Shown here in pieces: positions 11,901 through 21,753 of a DNA stretch of 64,000 bases. How positions within the stretch are numbered: position 1 is the first letter of the stretch; each line of letters begins with the position of its first letter. Location of the stretch: contig JBNGIQ010008246.1 of NCBI GenBank assembly GCA_049999765.1, positions 1 through 64,000 on the forward strand, read 5' to 3'. The notes below the pieces were generated by a model. It had not been told where the DNA came from. It was given only the letters and a program-made list of their open reading frames with translations, and ran no database searches. This DNA is from Phaeoceros laevis (lineage: Eukaryota; Anthocerotophyta; Anthocerotopsida; Notothyladales). The translations under genes were made by a program, and so were the position numbers.

Positions 11901-12755
11901 ATGCACCAGAAAGGTGTGAGCCCGGATGCTGTTACTTATGCATGTATCGTAAAAGCGTGCAGCAAGACAGGAAGCTTGGACGTTCTTCGGCAGGTGCATT
12001 GCACCATGGGATCCAGTAGAAATGCGGACATGAGTCCTCTGGTAGCCAACACCCTCGTCAGTGCCTATGGCAGCTGCGGCAGCACAGTGGATGCTCAGCG
12101 TGCTTTTGATGCGATGGGACACCGTGACGTGGTCTCGTGGAATGCCTTGATCGCTGCTTATGCACGGCAAGGCGACTGCAGGGCAAGTATGAAGTGCTAC
12201 GAAGAAATGCAGCTGTCAGGCATGGCGCCAGATGGAGTCACATTTCTTTCACTCATCTCTGCTTGCAGCCATGCTGGCCTGGTGGACCAGGGAGTTGGAT
12301 ACTTCGAATGCATGAGACGAGAATATGGCATAACTCCAGAGATGGAGCATTATGTGAGCATGGTAGACCTGTTTGGACGTGCAGGATGCTTCGCAAAAGC
12401 AGAAGAGATTTTGTCAGCAATGCCAGTGCAACCCATTCTCGAAATATGGCTGTGCTTGATGGCTGCCTGTAGGCAACATGGGAATGTGGAATTGGCAGAA
12501 AAGGCCTTTGGTTCGGCAGTACGTCTACAACCTCAGCATCCTGCCGCATATTTATTGATGTCCAACATCTACGCGGATGCAGGCATTTCGGACTGTGCAA
12601 AGAGGGTGCAGAATTTGAGACAAACAGAAGGTGCCAGGAAGCAGCCTGGTCAGAGCTGGATTGAATATGAGCAGGAGCTGCACACATTTTCTGTTGGGGA
12701 CTTTAAATACCCGCTTACTTCGACTGTGCAGCCTCTCAATTCAATTAGTTGGTGA
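8958..12755 (+). CDS. PLS-class pentatricopeptide repeat protein, E-type
   Basis: Very long intronless PPR protein (up to 1,265 residues), presumably organelle-targeted and RNA-binding, of the kind that specifies RNA editing sites or transcript processing. About nine P-L-S triplets run from residue about 60 to 1,110; each S motif is recognisable by DVFVxxxLVSMYGKCGSI and each P motif by WNAMLxAYVxHGxAEKALQLY. The end matches E1/E2: IWLCLMAACRQHGN, then AYLLMSNIYADAG, then PGQSWIEYEQELHTF. The DYW deaminase domain is absent; the protein stops about 20 aa after GDFKYP, so editing would need a partner in trans. Six units carry a 16-18 aa insertion in the L motif. The open frame has no ATG before residue about 80, and the frame's first codon is GTG just after an in-frame TGA, so the true start may lie in an upstream exon or at the later methionine. 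Confidence 0.88.
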   Translation: MSLKPNCLTECFLHFQRSAWEAFHIQSSNSFRPFIVNAQLITSGALVHSGYEGFSSLDDTLQSLCEQGRPDRALDVLLLMDHQGTVPSGYMYRSLLKACSRRKALLEAKRVHAHLAYHGLELSKYLGEELVSTLVKCGGLDDALQVFDRLPRRSVFCWTALISGYTNAGQGQEALRMYKSMQNEDVEPNTYTFVSLLKSCGSMADLEQGKRIHVEAVKYGCAADIFVSTCLVDMYGKCGSITDAQAVFDALPEWNVVLCTAMLAAYVGHGEAEKALQLYEQMWSRCLSPNDRTFVSVLQACGMLAEREAGGVLIDGCFAKVAALNLGKVLHAAACRKGHDSDVFVGSTLISLYGKCESIADAERVFDGLPQCNVVAWTTMLVIYIEQDQAEKALQLYEQLQDEGVSANNRTFIGALQACGRVAEKEEEVMVNGCFAKVRSLGKGKAIHADICRKGYGCDVFVGSSLVSMYAKCGSIMDAEEVLSGLSEHENVAWTAMLAAYVQHGQAEKVLQLYELMCEEGTTRNDRTFVSVLKACGMLAETEEDTLVDGGSLKINSFQRGRSIHADARKRGYDSDVFVANTLVSMYGKCRSTVDAQNVFNGMSQPDVVAWTAMLTAYVEHGLADWALQLYAQMKEEGVSANARTFVCILQACGMVAEKEAAIEDGPCDKVKSLEMGRAIHADARRKNCDSDVFVGNTLISMYGNCGSIMDAQTAFDGLLKRDVVSWNALLVAYVEHGKAEKALQLYEEMLEVATSPDAWTFVNMLQGYAMLAEQEEQVISNGQFTELLEKGKALHAYIWRKGYDSDVFVSSSLLSMYSTCGSIADAQIVFDGLTHLHVVSWNAMAMAYLKDSQPEKALQLFRHIRHESVSPDIQIFVNTLQACGMAAEKEIGTVVDGQAIKVKSLELGKAIHAEVQVRGFHSDLFVCSTLVSMYGKCGSVADAWNTFEGLPEGYVVLWNAMLTVYVDHGHAETALALYSQMHQKGVSPDAVTYACIVKACSKTGSLDVLRQVHCTMGSSRNADMSPLVANTLVSAYGSCGSTVDAQRAFDAMGHRDVVSWNALIAAYARQGDCRASMKCYEEMQLSGMAPDGVTFLSLISACSHAGLVDQGVGYFECMRREYGITPEMEHYVSMVDLFGRAGCFAKAEEILSAMPVQPILEIWLCLMAACRQHGNVELAEKAFGSAVRLQPQHPAAYLLMSNIYADAGISDCAKRVQNLRQTEGARKQPGQSWIEYEQELHTFSVGDFKYPLTSTVQPLNSISW

Positions 12756-12798
12756 AAAACATCGCTACCTGTGCCTACGGAATCCTGTTTGACTGGCT

Positions 12799-13425
12799 CT
12801 AAGAGTCCATATCAAGCTTTCCTACGTAAACTGTGCCAAACTCGTCTTTGCCCAGAACATGAGCTTTGTCGACCTCCTCTTGAGTGAACGAGGGGGGTGT
12901 GTGGTCATTGATGTCGGTGGCCTCTTGCCCAACTTCGAAGAACCACATCTCGTGCCCTGCAGGCGCGTAGGTGTGCATCATGCGTGCATTCTTGCCGGAC
13001 TTGTTGGCGAATGTGTGAGGGATAAGCTTGGGGATATGCACGAACGAGCCTGTGGTGGCACGGAACACATTGCTCCCCACGTACCATTCCAGCTCTCCAT
13101 CCAGAACGTACCAGGTTTCGTCCGTGTTGAGGTGGATGTGCATGCCTGGACCCTGCCCAGCGGGTACTACGCTCTCAAACAAGGCGGAGGAACCGCCCGT
13201 CTCGTTTCCAAGCGCTTTGAAAATACACAGAACCCCGAACACCCACAATGCAGGTCCTTCGCCTTCAACGTTCACCAAAAATGAGTCAGAATCTCGCCTA
13301 TAAGCAGACAACGAGCTTTCCTGCGGAAATCTTGCATCAATTTGAAACAGACCTGCCTTCACCATTTGCGGAGAGCGGGTTCCTATGGCCTGAAATTGGT
13401 CGCCGCTGAAAGACATTCCCTCCAT
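12799..13425 (-). CDS. cupin-domain protein, quercetin dioxygenase-like
   Basis: Single-exon gene for a 208-aa protein with one cupin barrel. Cupin motif 1 appears as GMHIHLNTDETWYVLDGEL (two His and one Glu as metal ligands), and motif 2 as FVHIPKLIPHTFANKS (His ligand). PAGHEMWFFEVG follows, a strand often seen in bacterial and fungal cupins annotated as quercetin 2,3-dioxygenase-like. No signal peptide is apparent, so it is probably cytosolic. The substrate cannot be read from the sequence. It is convergent with the PPR gene, with 43 bp between the stop codons. Lack of introns beside intron-rich neighbours and the bacterial flavour of the motifs leave horizontal origin open; base composition does not stand out. 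Confidence 0.8.
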   Translation of the reverse strand: MEGMSFSGDQFQAIGTRSPQMVKAGLFQIDARFPQESSLSAYRRDSDSFLVNVEGEGPALWVFGVLCIFKALGNETGGSSALFESVVPAGQGPGMHIHLNTDETWYVLDGELEWYVGSNVFRATTGSFVHIPKLIPHTFANKSGKNARMMHTYAPAGHEMWFFEVGQEATDINDHTPPSFTQEEVDKAHVLGKDEFGTVYVGKLDMDS

Positions 13426-14143
13426 GCTGTCGAATCACACACAACAGAACTGGGAACCTGCAATTAGATCATCCGCAATCAGAGGCCTATGCATGCGATC
13501 GCCGTGACAGGACTTTAGCATTCTTTCTTGCAGACCTGGGACGATCAACCATGCAAGCCTTGCCTTGGCTCTTGCACTTCGGTGCTCCTCGTGATGCCTT
13601 CGAAGGTGGAACAGATGAACTTCCTAGCCGTTCAAAAGCTAGCGGCGAGCTCTGAAGGTATTGCCTCCGACCTGGAGAAATGGCTTCGAGCAGGGAATGC
13701 CAGCACTGATGTACAAGACTTCAATGTGGATGAAGAAAGGCAAATTGAAGGCATCTATCCAGAAGCCACTTGCAACTTTAAATTGATCCGTCCCGGCTTT
13801 CAAGGCCTGCGACAGTGACCGTATCTCTTGGTGGTCGTGTTTCCCAAGCTACTCGTAACCGGATCTCACAAATGGCGCTGTTTCCCATATATACAAGATG
13901 TAGCTATCTGCCCACCATGACTCAGTAGTGAGACTCTTCTCCTACTCGTGTAATTAGGAAGCCGGGCTGAGATCTCACGGGTACCTCGAAGTAACTGGTT
14001 CCTCGTGGCACACTTTCCGAAGTGGTATTCATCCAGTGACCAGGTGACCGGCAAGGTACCGACTGCAGCTCACGTTCTTGCATGACAGCCCTTTTGTTTG
14101 TGTGGACGCCACTGGACGGAGCTACGTCTTTGCTGGACCGTGC
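13426..14143. other. intergenic, no recognisable gene
   Basis: It contains the presumed promoter of the cupin gene. An open frame of 96 codons at 13528-13818 (+) has no recognisable domain and is not called. Confidence 0.4.
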
Positions 14144-14198
14144 TAACCGGCCGCTTCGCCGTTAACCATTAAAAGGACCAGGGAGCCCATAGTAAGAT
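14144..14198 (+). repeat. 55-bp direct repeat, copy 1
   Basis: Begins taaccggccgcttcgccgtt and ends cccatagtaagat. It matches 16489-16543 except for about three bases in the middle. The first half has a partial inverted symmetry around GTTAAC. Function unknown. Confidence 0.9.
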
Positions 14199-15308
14199 GT
14201 CACAGACACTCCATTTACTCTCTTATATTAGGCTAGTCCCTCTTGCCGAGTCTCCACGTCTTGCTGTGCCGAAGGGGATTGCCCCTAGCTCTAGAGTGTG
14301 CTTGGTGGTGTCGGTACAGCTATTTGCACCATGTGGTCAACTTTCTTACTCCACTTCTTGTATTGAGAAATGTATTATTTTTGCTTCTGCTCAAACCCAG
14401 ACCTTTCGAACCAGGTTGATGTCTGGTTTACCTCCATGGCCTAACCAAATTGTCCATGGGTGTTTTCTCCTTCCTCTAAAAATGGTCAAAATTTTAGGCT
14501 TTTTTCGTCAACGTCTTATCTGATTTTTTTGAGTAAAAAAGTCATGGCACTATACTACTTGGTTCAAGCCTCCATGCTTCAAGCTATCTTTTAAGATACA
14601 CAACGACTAATACTAAAGTGTTTGTGCTACTTTGAATGAAGTTATAAGGAAAGGGGGAAGGATTTATTAGCTTCTTATGTAGAGTATGGTAAAACTTCGG
14701 CAAGTAGAGAATCCTAAACATCGTGGTTATGCATGAAATCTCTGAGAAGGGGGACTATGTGCCCTTAAGATAGAGCCCCTTCCTATTGGAAATTGGAGTG
14801 TACATAACGGAAAGTGCCTACTAGTCGTCCTTTCGTCCTTGATGCAAGCAAAGAGACCGCCTTGCAGACTACCTTTGTTTTTTATCCTCAGCAAGTCCCC
14901 CTTAGCTGTCTCTTTAGAAGTCAAGCATGTGAATTCCGACCAAATGGATTCTCAAGTAAATGAGGGTTTTTGCAACCAAAAGACTATGCCCATTGTTTTA
15001 TTGGTGCTGTTAGTGTGAATACATAGACGTTTAGTCATGTCAAGCTTGAGTAAGTAATGTCTTTAACTTAGACAAAGGGTTAAGCTAATTAGGAATTTGA
15101 GCTAAGGCTTAGGGGCCTAAATGGAGTCTCACTTGAGAGACTCCTCTGACTTAGTTAATCCCGATATGACCCTAAACTTGAGATCCCAAAGATGGCCTTG
15201 GTCCTTGTCTTTAAGTTTCTCCTTTGGCCTTGGTCCTTCTTTAAGTTTTTCTTTCTCGATAAAAAAATTGTCTTTCAAACAACCCTCGAGTACCTATATA
15301 TGTGCACG

Positions 15309-15360
15309 TATGTTCCACAATATCCATCTATCTGTATGTTCCACAATATCCGTCTATCTG
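15309..15360. repeat. 26-bp tandem duplication
   Basis: Two copies of a unit starting tatgttccacaatatcc, differing at one base. A looser duplication of ggccttggtccttcttta lies just upstream at about 15194-15250. Confidence 0.9.
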
Positions 15361-15478
15361 TATGCTCAGATCTGGAATTGTATTCATAGGGGCGTGTGCA
15401 AAGCAGGTTTCAGTTGGCGGTGCTTCAGTGTATGTTTCCATTTATTGAGAGGAAACATTAGAAATTTTGACATTACAA

Positions 15479-15934
15479 ATGGCAGATCGTGTTCCAAGTT
15501 CAGCAGTTACCAATGCTCGAAACCGCATAATAGAACGCTCGTATGAAGAGGAAGATGATGAGGAAATACAACTAATTCTTGATATGATTGACGAAGAAAC
15601 CAGGNNNNNNNNNNATGAGGAAATACAACTAATTCTTGATATGATTGACGAAGAAACCAGGACACAACTGGATGTAGGGCCTTCTGAGGAACCAATCTTA
15701 AGCAACAATGAGGTTTTGAATCATCGAAACCTGTTGCTCCCAGTTTTTGAGTACAAGCTCAAGGCTTCAAAGGAAGCTCCCGAAGAGTGTTCAATATGCT
15801 TAGATGAATTTTCTTCTAGCATAGAAGCAAGAAGACTTCCATGTGGACATCAGTTCCACAAAGTATGCATAGACCATTGGTTGGACAGGCCCAAAATGAC
15901 ATGTCCTTATTGTAGGTATTGTATTCTCCAATAA
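15479..15934 (+). CDS. RING-H2 finger protein
   Basis: Small protein with a C-terminal RING-H2 domain, expected to act as an E3 ubiquitin ligase. The zinc ligands are all visible in C3H2C3 order: CSIC, then PCGHQFHKVC, then CPYC, with the conserved tryptophan in DHWLD. The N-terminal half is acidic (EEEDDEE) and has no recognisable domain. The ATG at 15479 is chosen over a TTG four codons upstream. The 10-N gap at 15605-15614 is bordered by two identical 47-bp copies, which I read as an unmerged assembly overlap; removing one copy plus the Ns (57 bp) keeps the frame, so the real protein is probably about 132 aa. It lies in an AT-rich stretch between two 55-bp direct repeats, so it could be a captured copy rather than a resident gene. 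Confidence 0.75.
   Translation: MADRVPSSAVTNARNRIIERSYEEEDDEEIQLILDMIDEETRXXXXEEIQLILDMIDEETRTQLDVGPSEEPILSNNEVLNHRNLLLPVFEYKLKASKEAPEECSICLDEFSSSIEARRLPCGHQFHKVCIDHWLDRPKMTCPYCRYCILQ
15605..15614. other. assembly gap, 10 N, with duplicated flanks
   Basis: 15558-15604 and 15615-15661 are identical over 47 bp on either side of the Ns. Confidence 0.97.
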
Positions 15935-16488
15935 AGTGTCATCTTGTAAAGATATCCCATCGTGCTAATTAGTCGCCCTTGGTTCTTATCCAATGAACTT
16001 CACGAGTACTTCAAACTTTCTTCGTTAATTTGAGCTTGTTGCCAGTGAACTGCGGATTGTATTTCCACCCTTGGAGGTTGGATGACATGCAATACCTCCT
16101 ACGGCACAATCTACTCGCAATGCCGTTGCGATCCTCTTCATCACAAGCGTGTGGACTTGGGACCCAAAAGCATGCATAGTAAAACATTCCCGTAAAGTAA
16201 CCCGTCCTCGCTCGCCGCACCTGCTGGCGCTGCTGGTGCCCAATGTTTGCACCCCCTCCTGACCGTCGCCCTTTTTCCATGTGGCCATCGCCGTGCTGCT
16301 GGCGCACGACACCGCTGCCTGCTCTCCTTGAGAGCTCCCTGCCGCTGCTACGCGTGCCGCTCTCTGGCGGTATCTTGTACTGGTAGAGGCATCCTGGCCA
16401 GCAAGATGTTCATCCTCCTCTTACTTGGTACTTATTTTGGGTACTAAATTGTTTGCTGAAACATTTGCTATCTAAAGAACGTAAATGT

Positions 16489-16543
16489 TAACCGGCCGCT
16501 TCGCCGTTAACCCTGAAAAGGACCAGGGAGCCCATAGTAAGAT
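16489..16543 (+). repeat. 55-bp direct repeat, copy 2
   Basis: Second copy of the element at 14144-14198, same orientation, 2.35 kb downstream. The sequences outside the two copies do not match, so no target-site duplication is seen. Confidence 0.9.
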
Positions 16544-16656
16544 TATCTTACTAAGATAGATTGTGGACAAGAAGTAATCTATTTAGTGATTAATTGTAGA
16601 TTTACATCCCAGCATTATTGTTTGCAAATCCTCTCATAGTTGCCTCTACCAAAAGT

Positions 16657-19600
16657 CTAATAAAAGTCCACGTTCATCAAATCATGTGGCATGGAGTCTT
16701 CGCTTGTTCTATAGCTTTTCTCCGCCGAGTAGTAACACAAGTTAGTTACGTTGCTGGAGTAGAGGCAGGCAAATCTCTCCACCTGCACATGTTCCAGAGG
16801 TGGACGCTCAAAAGCTTGGTTTTATGCAATGAGGATGTTTATGCCAACCTGAAATGATTGATTCGCTGAGAAGGCTAAACCTGGTGAGCGAATCGAGAGT
16901 TCTGGTATCCCGTTTTCAAAAGTTGGCCCCATGTCTTGTGAAACTGCACGTGCAAAGCTTGTCAGTGTTGTGGTCTCCCTCGATCCACCCGCGCATCGTA
17001 ACTTATGTACGACTTACCTGTTGATGACACGCCCGCTGAGATTCCCTGTGGGCTTCACGAACTTTGTCTCTCTGATTCTGGAAGAAGCCCCCACTCAAGC
17101 TCTTTCAGTTGCAAGTGAAGAGGATAAACATTCACATTCACAGCAAACGCTAGTGCTGAAGTTAACATCACCTGCAGCTCAATTAGTTGCCTGCCAATCT
17201 GCTCCTGCTCCTCCTCCGAGTGTTTGTCGGACCTATTGAGCAATGCCCTTGAGAGACAAGAAAGGGCATCACGACGGCAACCTTGACTTCAGTCACTAGA
17301 GAACAATTTACTTGAGAGCCCGCTCCAGGTGGTGTAGAGTGTCTTCTAGTTCATTTCGTTCTTGTCGCAGTTTCCAGATTTCCTGTGCAGACAAAGCAGT
17401 TTGCTACATGATTGGGTGCTGTAAAGTTGACAGAGTAGGGACAAAAGTTTCTAATCTAATCTGTGTCAATGCTCAGACCCTTCTTGTTTATGAAAAACAA
17501 CGTAAGGGTGAACAGGAAATATAGCTGGCAGAAGAGGTTCTCACCTTGCGGCTGGCAGCTGTCTGTTGCAGCAGTTCAAGCTCATATTCAAGCTCAGGCA
17601 CCACCAACATTGTTCTCCACCCTGTAGTAGGCAATAGGCAACTTAAAGATGTGGCTGATGCTCAATCAAGCTTTTTCACTAGCAGACCTTCCGGTGGCAA
17701 AGTCTATCGAGCCCAGTTTTGACAAGATGTGGATTAACTGGTTCGCTGAGCAACCGAGTCTCTGAACTAACCGAGCTGTTTCTTGCTGCGGAGAATGTCA
17801 CCGTAGATGTGGTCCCCAACATATAATACCTACACAGAGTAATTTCAAAAGCTTGAATCACAGCTGATGAACAATCAGTCAATGCCGAAAAGAGTCTATT
17901 CACGCAGGATAATGGCAACCTTCTCTCCAGCTTCAATACCGAGAAGTCGGTGAAGGTGTGCCACACTGCCACCCTGGCAACGGCATGGTAAAAGAGTTCA
18001 ACAAAAATCAGCCACCATTAATTTGTTTTACCAACAGTCGTCATCAAGTGAACAGGACTGAAGAAACAATTACTCTAAGCTCGAACGTGGTGAAACTTGC
18101 CTGGAAAACCCTGCAGGCCTGCTTGATTGTGTTTTGCGGTTGCAGCTGGGGGCTTGAGAGGATCCCTCCCACCTGCAGAGGATAAAAGAGCATCTCAATG
18201 TGCCAGACTAGCGCCTGTATGGTTAAAGGGCATCAATAGAAACAACAAACCCTACCCTGAAATAGTAGAAACAGCCCATCCTACCCTGAACGTTTTCATA
18301 GTGCAGTGTACTCCCATTACTCACCTGGACTAGAGGTGTACCATTGTCTGTGTTTCGAAGCATGCCTGTACTAATGTCGACCTCAAATAAAGGAGCCCGG
18401 TTCCCGTCCATGAAGAAATTAGGCTTAGCACTGGTAGGCACATCAACCCAGCAGCAGATTGGTAGGCATATGACTATGACAGCAAACGAGAGTGTGTGAC
18501 GCTGTGGTACTAACTAATCCAGTACTAAGTAAATGCAGTGAAAAACGAGACAAACCTGCCAGTGATTACAACATCAAAGTAGTTAAGCCATGCATCATCT
18601 CGAGGAGTACCCCCATCCCCCCCGCTCTTGCCAAACACATAGTTCATCACCACATGTGTATAGTCCCAGTGGCTGGTTGCACATCACAGAGATTAACAGT
18701 ATATTTCCGCATGCGACCTTACACCCCTTAGATGGCCGTTGGCATCATATGAAACGACAGCGTCATCAGTACCTGTTTGTCACAAGGAAAGTCATACGAC
18801 CAGAGCTCCTGAGCATTTTTAGCATGGGAACCAAATGAGGGTCTTCATGTATGTACCTAAGAACAAAAAACTGAAGTCACTGAAGGGGTGCCAACAACAA
18901 GATTTGCCATCTTATATTCATTGTCGATCACATAGAGTCTGCTCTTGACACACTACTGATACACGGGGCAAGTGTGTGAGGTATGAGAGATCTTACTCGC
19001 CAGGGTTTGAAGCAACAGCCAGCTTCAAGGTCCCGTCTCGATGACACAAGTCAACTGCAGCCCTCACATCCCTATATATTTGAGCATAACTACAGACATG
19101 GACGAAATCAGTCAACATTAGTTGACATACACAACTTTGACAGTGTTGAAAATACGCTCTGCTGGTCCGAGAAAACTTGCATTCATAAGCGACAGTGAAA
19201 GGTAAAGGGATAACTTACTTGAAACCTCCCACAATACCATCGATGCAAAGTATCCTGAAAGTATCAAAAAGCATTAGTCCAATCATAACTCGTCAAGCAC
19301 AAACACAATAGTATCCAGCTAGGCAAGCACGAGATGATAGGTATTACTCTTTGCTGCTTGGTATCTTCTCAGGAGAAGAGTCGGTAAGCTCAACAACTTG
19401 TGCAAAGAGGTAAGCTTCTGCTAATGAGAATAGCGTATCAATCAGAGCATAGTCTGGCTCGTCAAAAGACTCTCTTGCAAGGGTGTTGCCATACGTGCCA
19501 TGTCGCTCTTCCCTGGAAAGCTCTCGGAACCCATGATAAGCTACCTTGACATACTTGTGTCTATCCATCTACAAACCCCGTGAAATGAAACACGACCGCC

Positions 19601-20660
19601 GAGGTTAGGATTCCACAACTAGAGTCCCAACTGCGTAAAACAAACGAACCCCCTAGCCAACAGGAAAAACTTCACCTTAATGATGTTTCCACGCCTTTTG
19701 TCAAGGACAAGACCACGCACCATATACTTCCAGTCAAATTTCCAGTGCAGTAACTGCACGAACAAGGTCCACAACCTTAGCTGCAGAAAAATTGTATGCA
19801 GAGACGAGCAAAATAATCTTCGTTTTCGATAAACAGACGCATCACCGAATCCTCAAACAAATGTATGCTGCAATGAAAACCGTTAACCAACCTCCTCAGG
19901 GTACCCCAGATCATATACAAGCTTTCTGATGGTGCCATTGTAGGCTAACGTCTCGAAAGTATCAGGTTTGTATTGAGCCAAAGTGTAGTCCATATCAAAC
20001 CCAACAGCTACGATGCTCTTCATGTTTAGAGACCTGTTGCAGAAAATTCTCTTCCTTGAGTTCACAGGCTGTATGCATCCACGAGCTATCCAAACTGGAC
20101 TGCTGACATTGTCCAGACCGGGAGAAGTGCTGGCACCAGTGTTTGCCTGCTTCTGTCCAGAAGCGTCCTCTCCATCGCTGCCTTTCCCCTTCTTCTCTGA
20201 TGAACAGTGCACAATAGCTTAACCGCCATGGACAATGTTTTACAATTACATGTCAACGCCATTATTCCACCAGCCCCTACACGACCATGTCTGGTTCCTT
20301 CTTTGACTTGAATGGCTGACTACACAGGTGTGCAAGAAATAATAAAAACAGTTTTTTCCTCAGACACATACCATCATCTGCCAGATTTCCCAGTGCAAGA
20401 GGCTCTTCCCTTGCAGCTTTACAACACACGGATAAACCTCTATAAGCACTGGAGGTACTTGTAACCAGCTTTTCCCAGGATTGCAGGTCTGACTTCGGCA
20501 AGCACCACCATCTCAGCACACTATAGTAGGCTCTGCGAGCTGGCAACCCGCCGAGAAGCTTGCACCGCAGGGAGTCCGCCTGTGCACCGGCGAACAAGCC
20601 AGAAGACAGTTGCACAGTGTTGAGGACCTGGACGGGGCCGCCCAGCATTCTACTCAGCAT
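16657..20660 (-). CDS. HAD-superfamily 5'-nucleotidase domain protein (NT5C2-like), organelle-targeted
   Basis: Member of the plant HAD family related to cytosolic purine 5'-nucleotidase, predicted to dephosphorylate nucleoside monophosphates; the actual substrate is not known from sequence. I trace 18 exons. The N-terminal ~85 aa, starting MLSRMLGG and rich in S, R and L, looks like a transit peptide. The catalytic loop is GFDMDYTLAQY (DxDxT nucleophile), followed by MDRHKYVKVAYHG, DEPDYALIDTLFSLAEAYLF, the motif II region TFLVTN, and VLYVGDHIYGDILRSKK, which carries the metal-binding aspartates. The C-terminus, WGQLLKTGYQNSRFAHQV then ERFACLY to MPHDLMNVDFY, matches the family end, so the gene is complete. 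The intron after RVFQ has a GC donor (gcaagt). The ATG at 20660 is the first in frame. Confidence 0.88.
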
Positions 20661-21744
20661 CCTGCCACCTGGGAATCCTGGAAACTGTAGAATTTGCAAC
20701 GGCAGCTGTGCAGGTTTGCTTTCGCCAGATTTCTGGCCTCTGTTGCCACATGACAACACAGCACCGACTCGCAGACCCACATTCTTCCGGCACCTGCACG
20801 CAACTTCTGAGGCTCCTAGCAGCCGTGAATGCTATCCAGAAGGAGTTGTTCTTCAAAATCTCAATGATTGCATTACCTTTGACAAGTCTCCCACAGTCTC
20901 TGGTGGTGGGACAATAACGGAAGACCCCGCAATCCTGACTTCCGCCACACGGGGTCCCTGTGGGTGGACAACAAACACAAAACCTGCTTGGGTGGAATTG
21001 CAGCTATCCATCTGGGATGCTCAGCCGAGTGTTGCGATGTCTACCTCGACTTCCGTGAGTGCGGACTTCGGAATTTGAAGAGGCGTAACAGCTCACTCAA
21101 GCTGTTGAAGCTTCTACCTTCGTCTGCAGCGGACGTCGCGAATTCAGCAAACAAATACGAGCGATCCGGGTACTCAATTGGACGGTCAGAGAATCTTGAA
21201 AATTTTCAGACCAAATTGCCTCTGCACTTCTCAGAGCCGCTCAATTGCAATTCGGCCACCAACCAACATTCATGCGTGCAGAAGTTTTACAGTACATGGG
21301 CTTGCACGTTTTCAGTCGTAACGTCCGAAAAGGTTCATCAGCGTGTCCCGGTATTGCGAATTCCCGTCCGGCGGACGAAATGAAATCGTTATCCGAACTA
21401 TGTAGCCGGCCGGTGCAATGCGACCAGCCAATGTCAGGCCTGAATTGGGGGAGTGGCAAATCCTCCAGGCTTGTCTTGCCATCTTATTGTAGCTTCGGGC
21501 CTTCGAATCCGATATGGTTTTTTATGAACTTCCTTCCTTCCTCAAGCATGTAATACATTCCATCATAGACTAATCTTTTGCTATAACCAATACGAGTAAT
21601 CCCTTCGCTATCACCAGAGTGCTCGTATACATGACGCACAACCACTCCTTAAGCAGGTGCTTTTCTCAGTGTCACAAGGCTGAATCCTCACACACGCCTA
21701 CATGATACACCTGCATACAGGATACGCCTACATGATACACCTGC
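20661..21744. other. intergenic, promoter side of the nucleotidase gene
   Basis: No gene supported. Open frames here on + and - show no domain or conserved motif; the longest on + overlaps exon 1 of the nucleotidase antisense. Confidence 0.4.
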
Positions 21745-21753
21745 CTACAGGAT
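21694..21753. repeat. 30-bp tandem duplication overlapping a stop codon
   Basis: Two copies of a unit starting acgcctacatgatacacctg, differing at one base. The second copy contains the last codons and the TAG of the J-domain gene. Confidence 0.92.

Noticed and set aside
13528-13818. 96-codon open frame on +
   Set aside because: No recognisable motif, and its first part lies over the cupin promoter; too weak to call.
14561-14580. tRNA B-box-like ggttcaagcc
   Set aside because: No A box at the right distance and no cloverleaf can be drawn.
16489-16543. long terminal repeats of an LTR retrotransposon
   Set aside because: The 55-bp repeats are too short, and there is no primer-binding site, polypurine tract, gag/pol frame or target duplication.
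20560-21078. 172-codon open frame on +
   Set aside because: Overlaps exon 1 of the nucleotidase gene antisense; no domain, odd composition.
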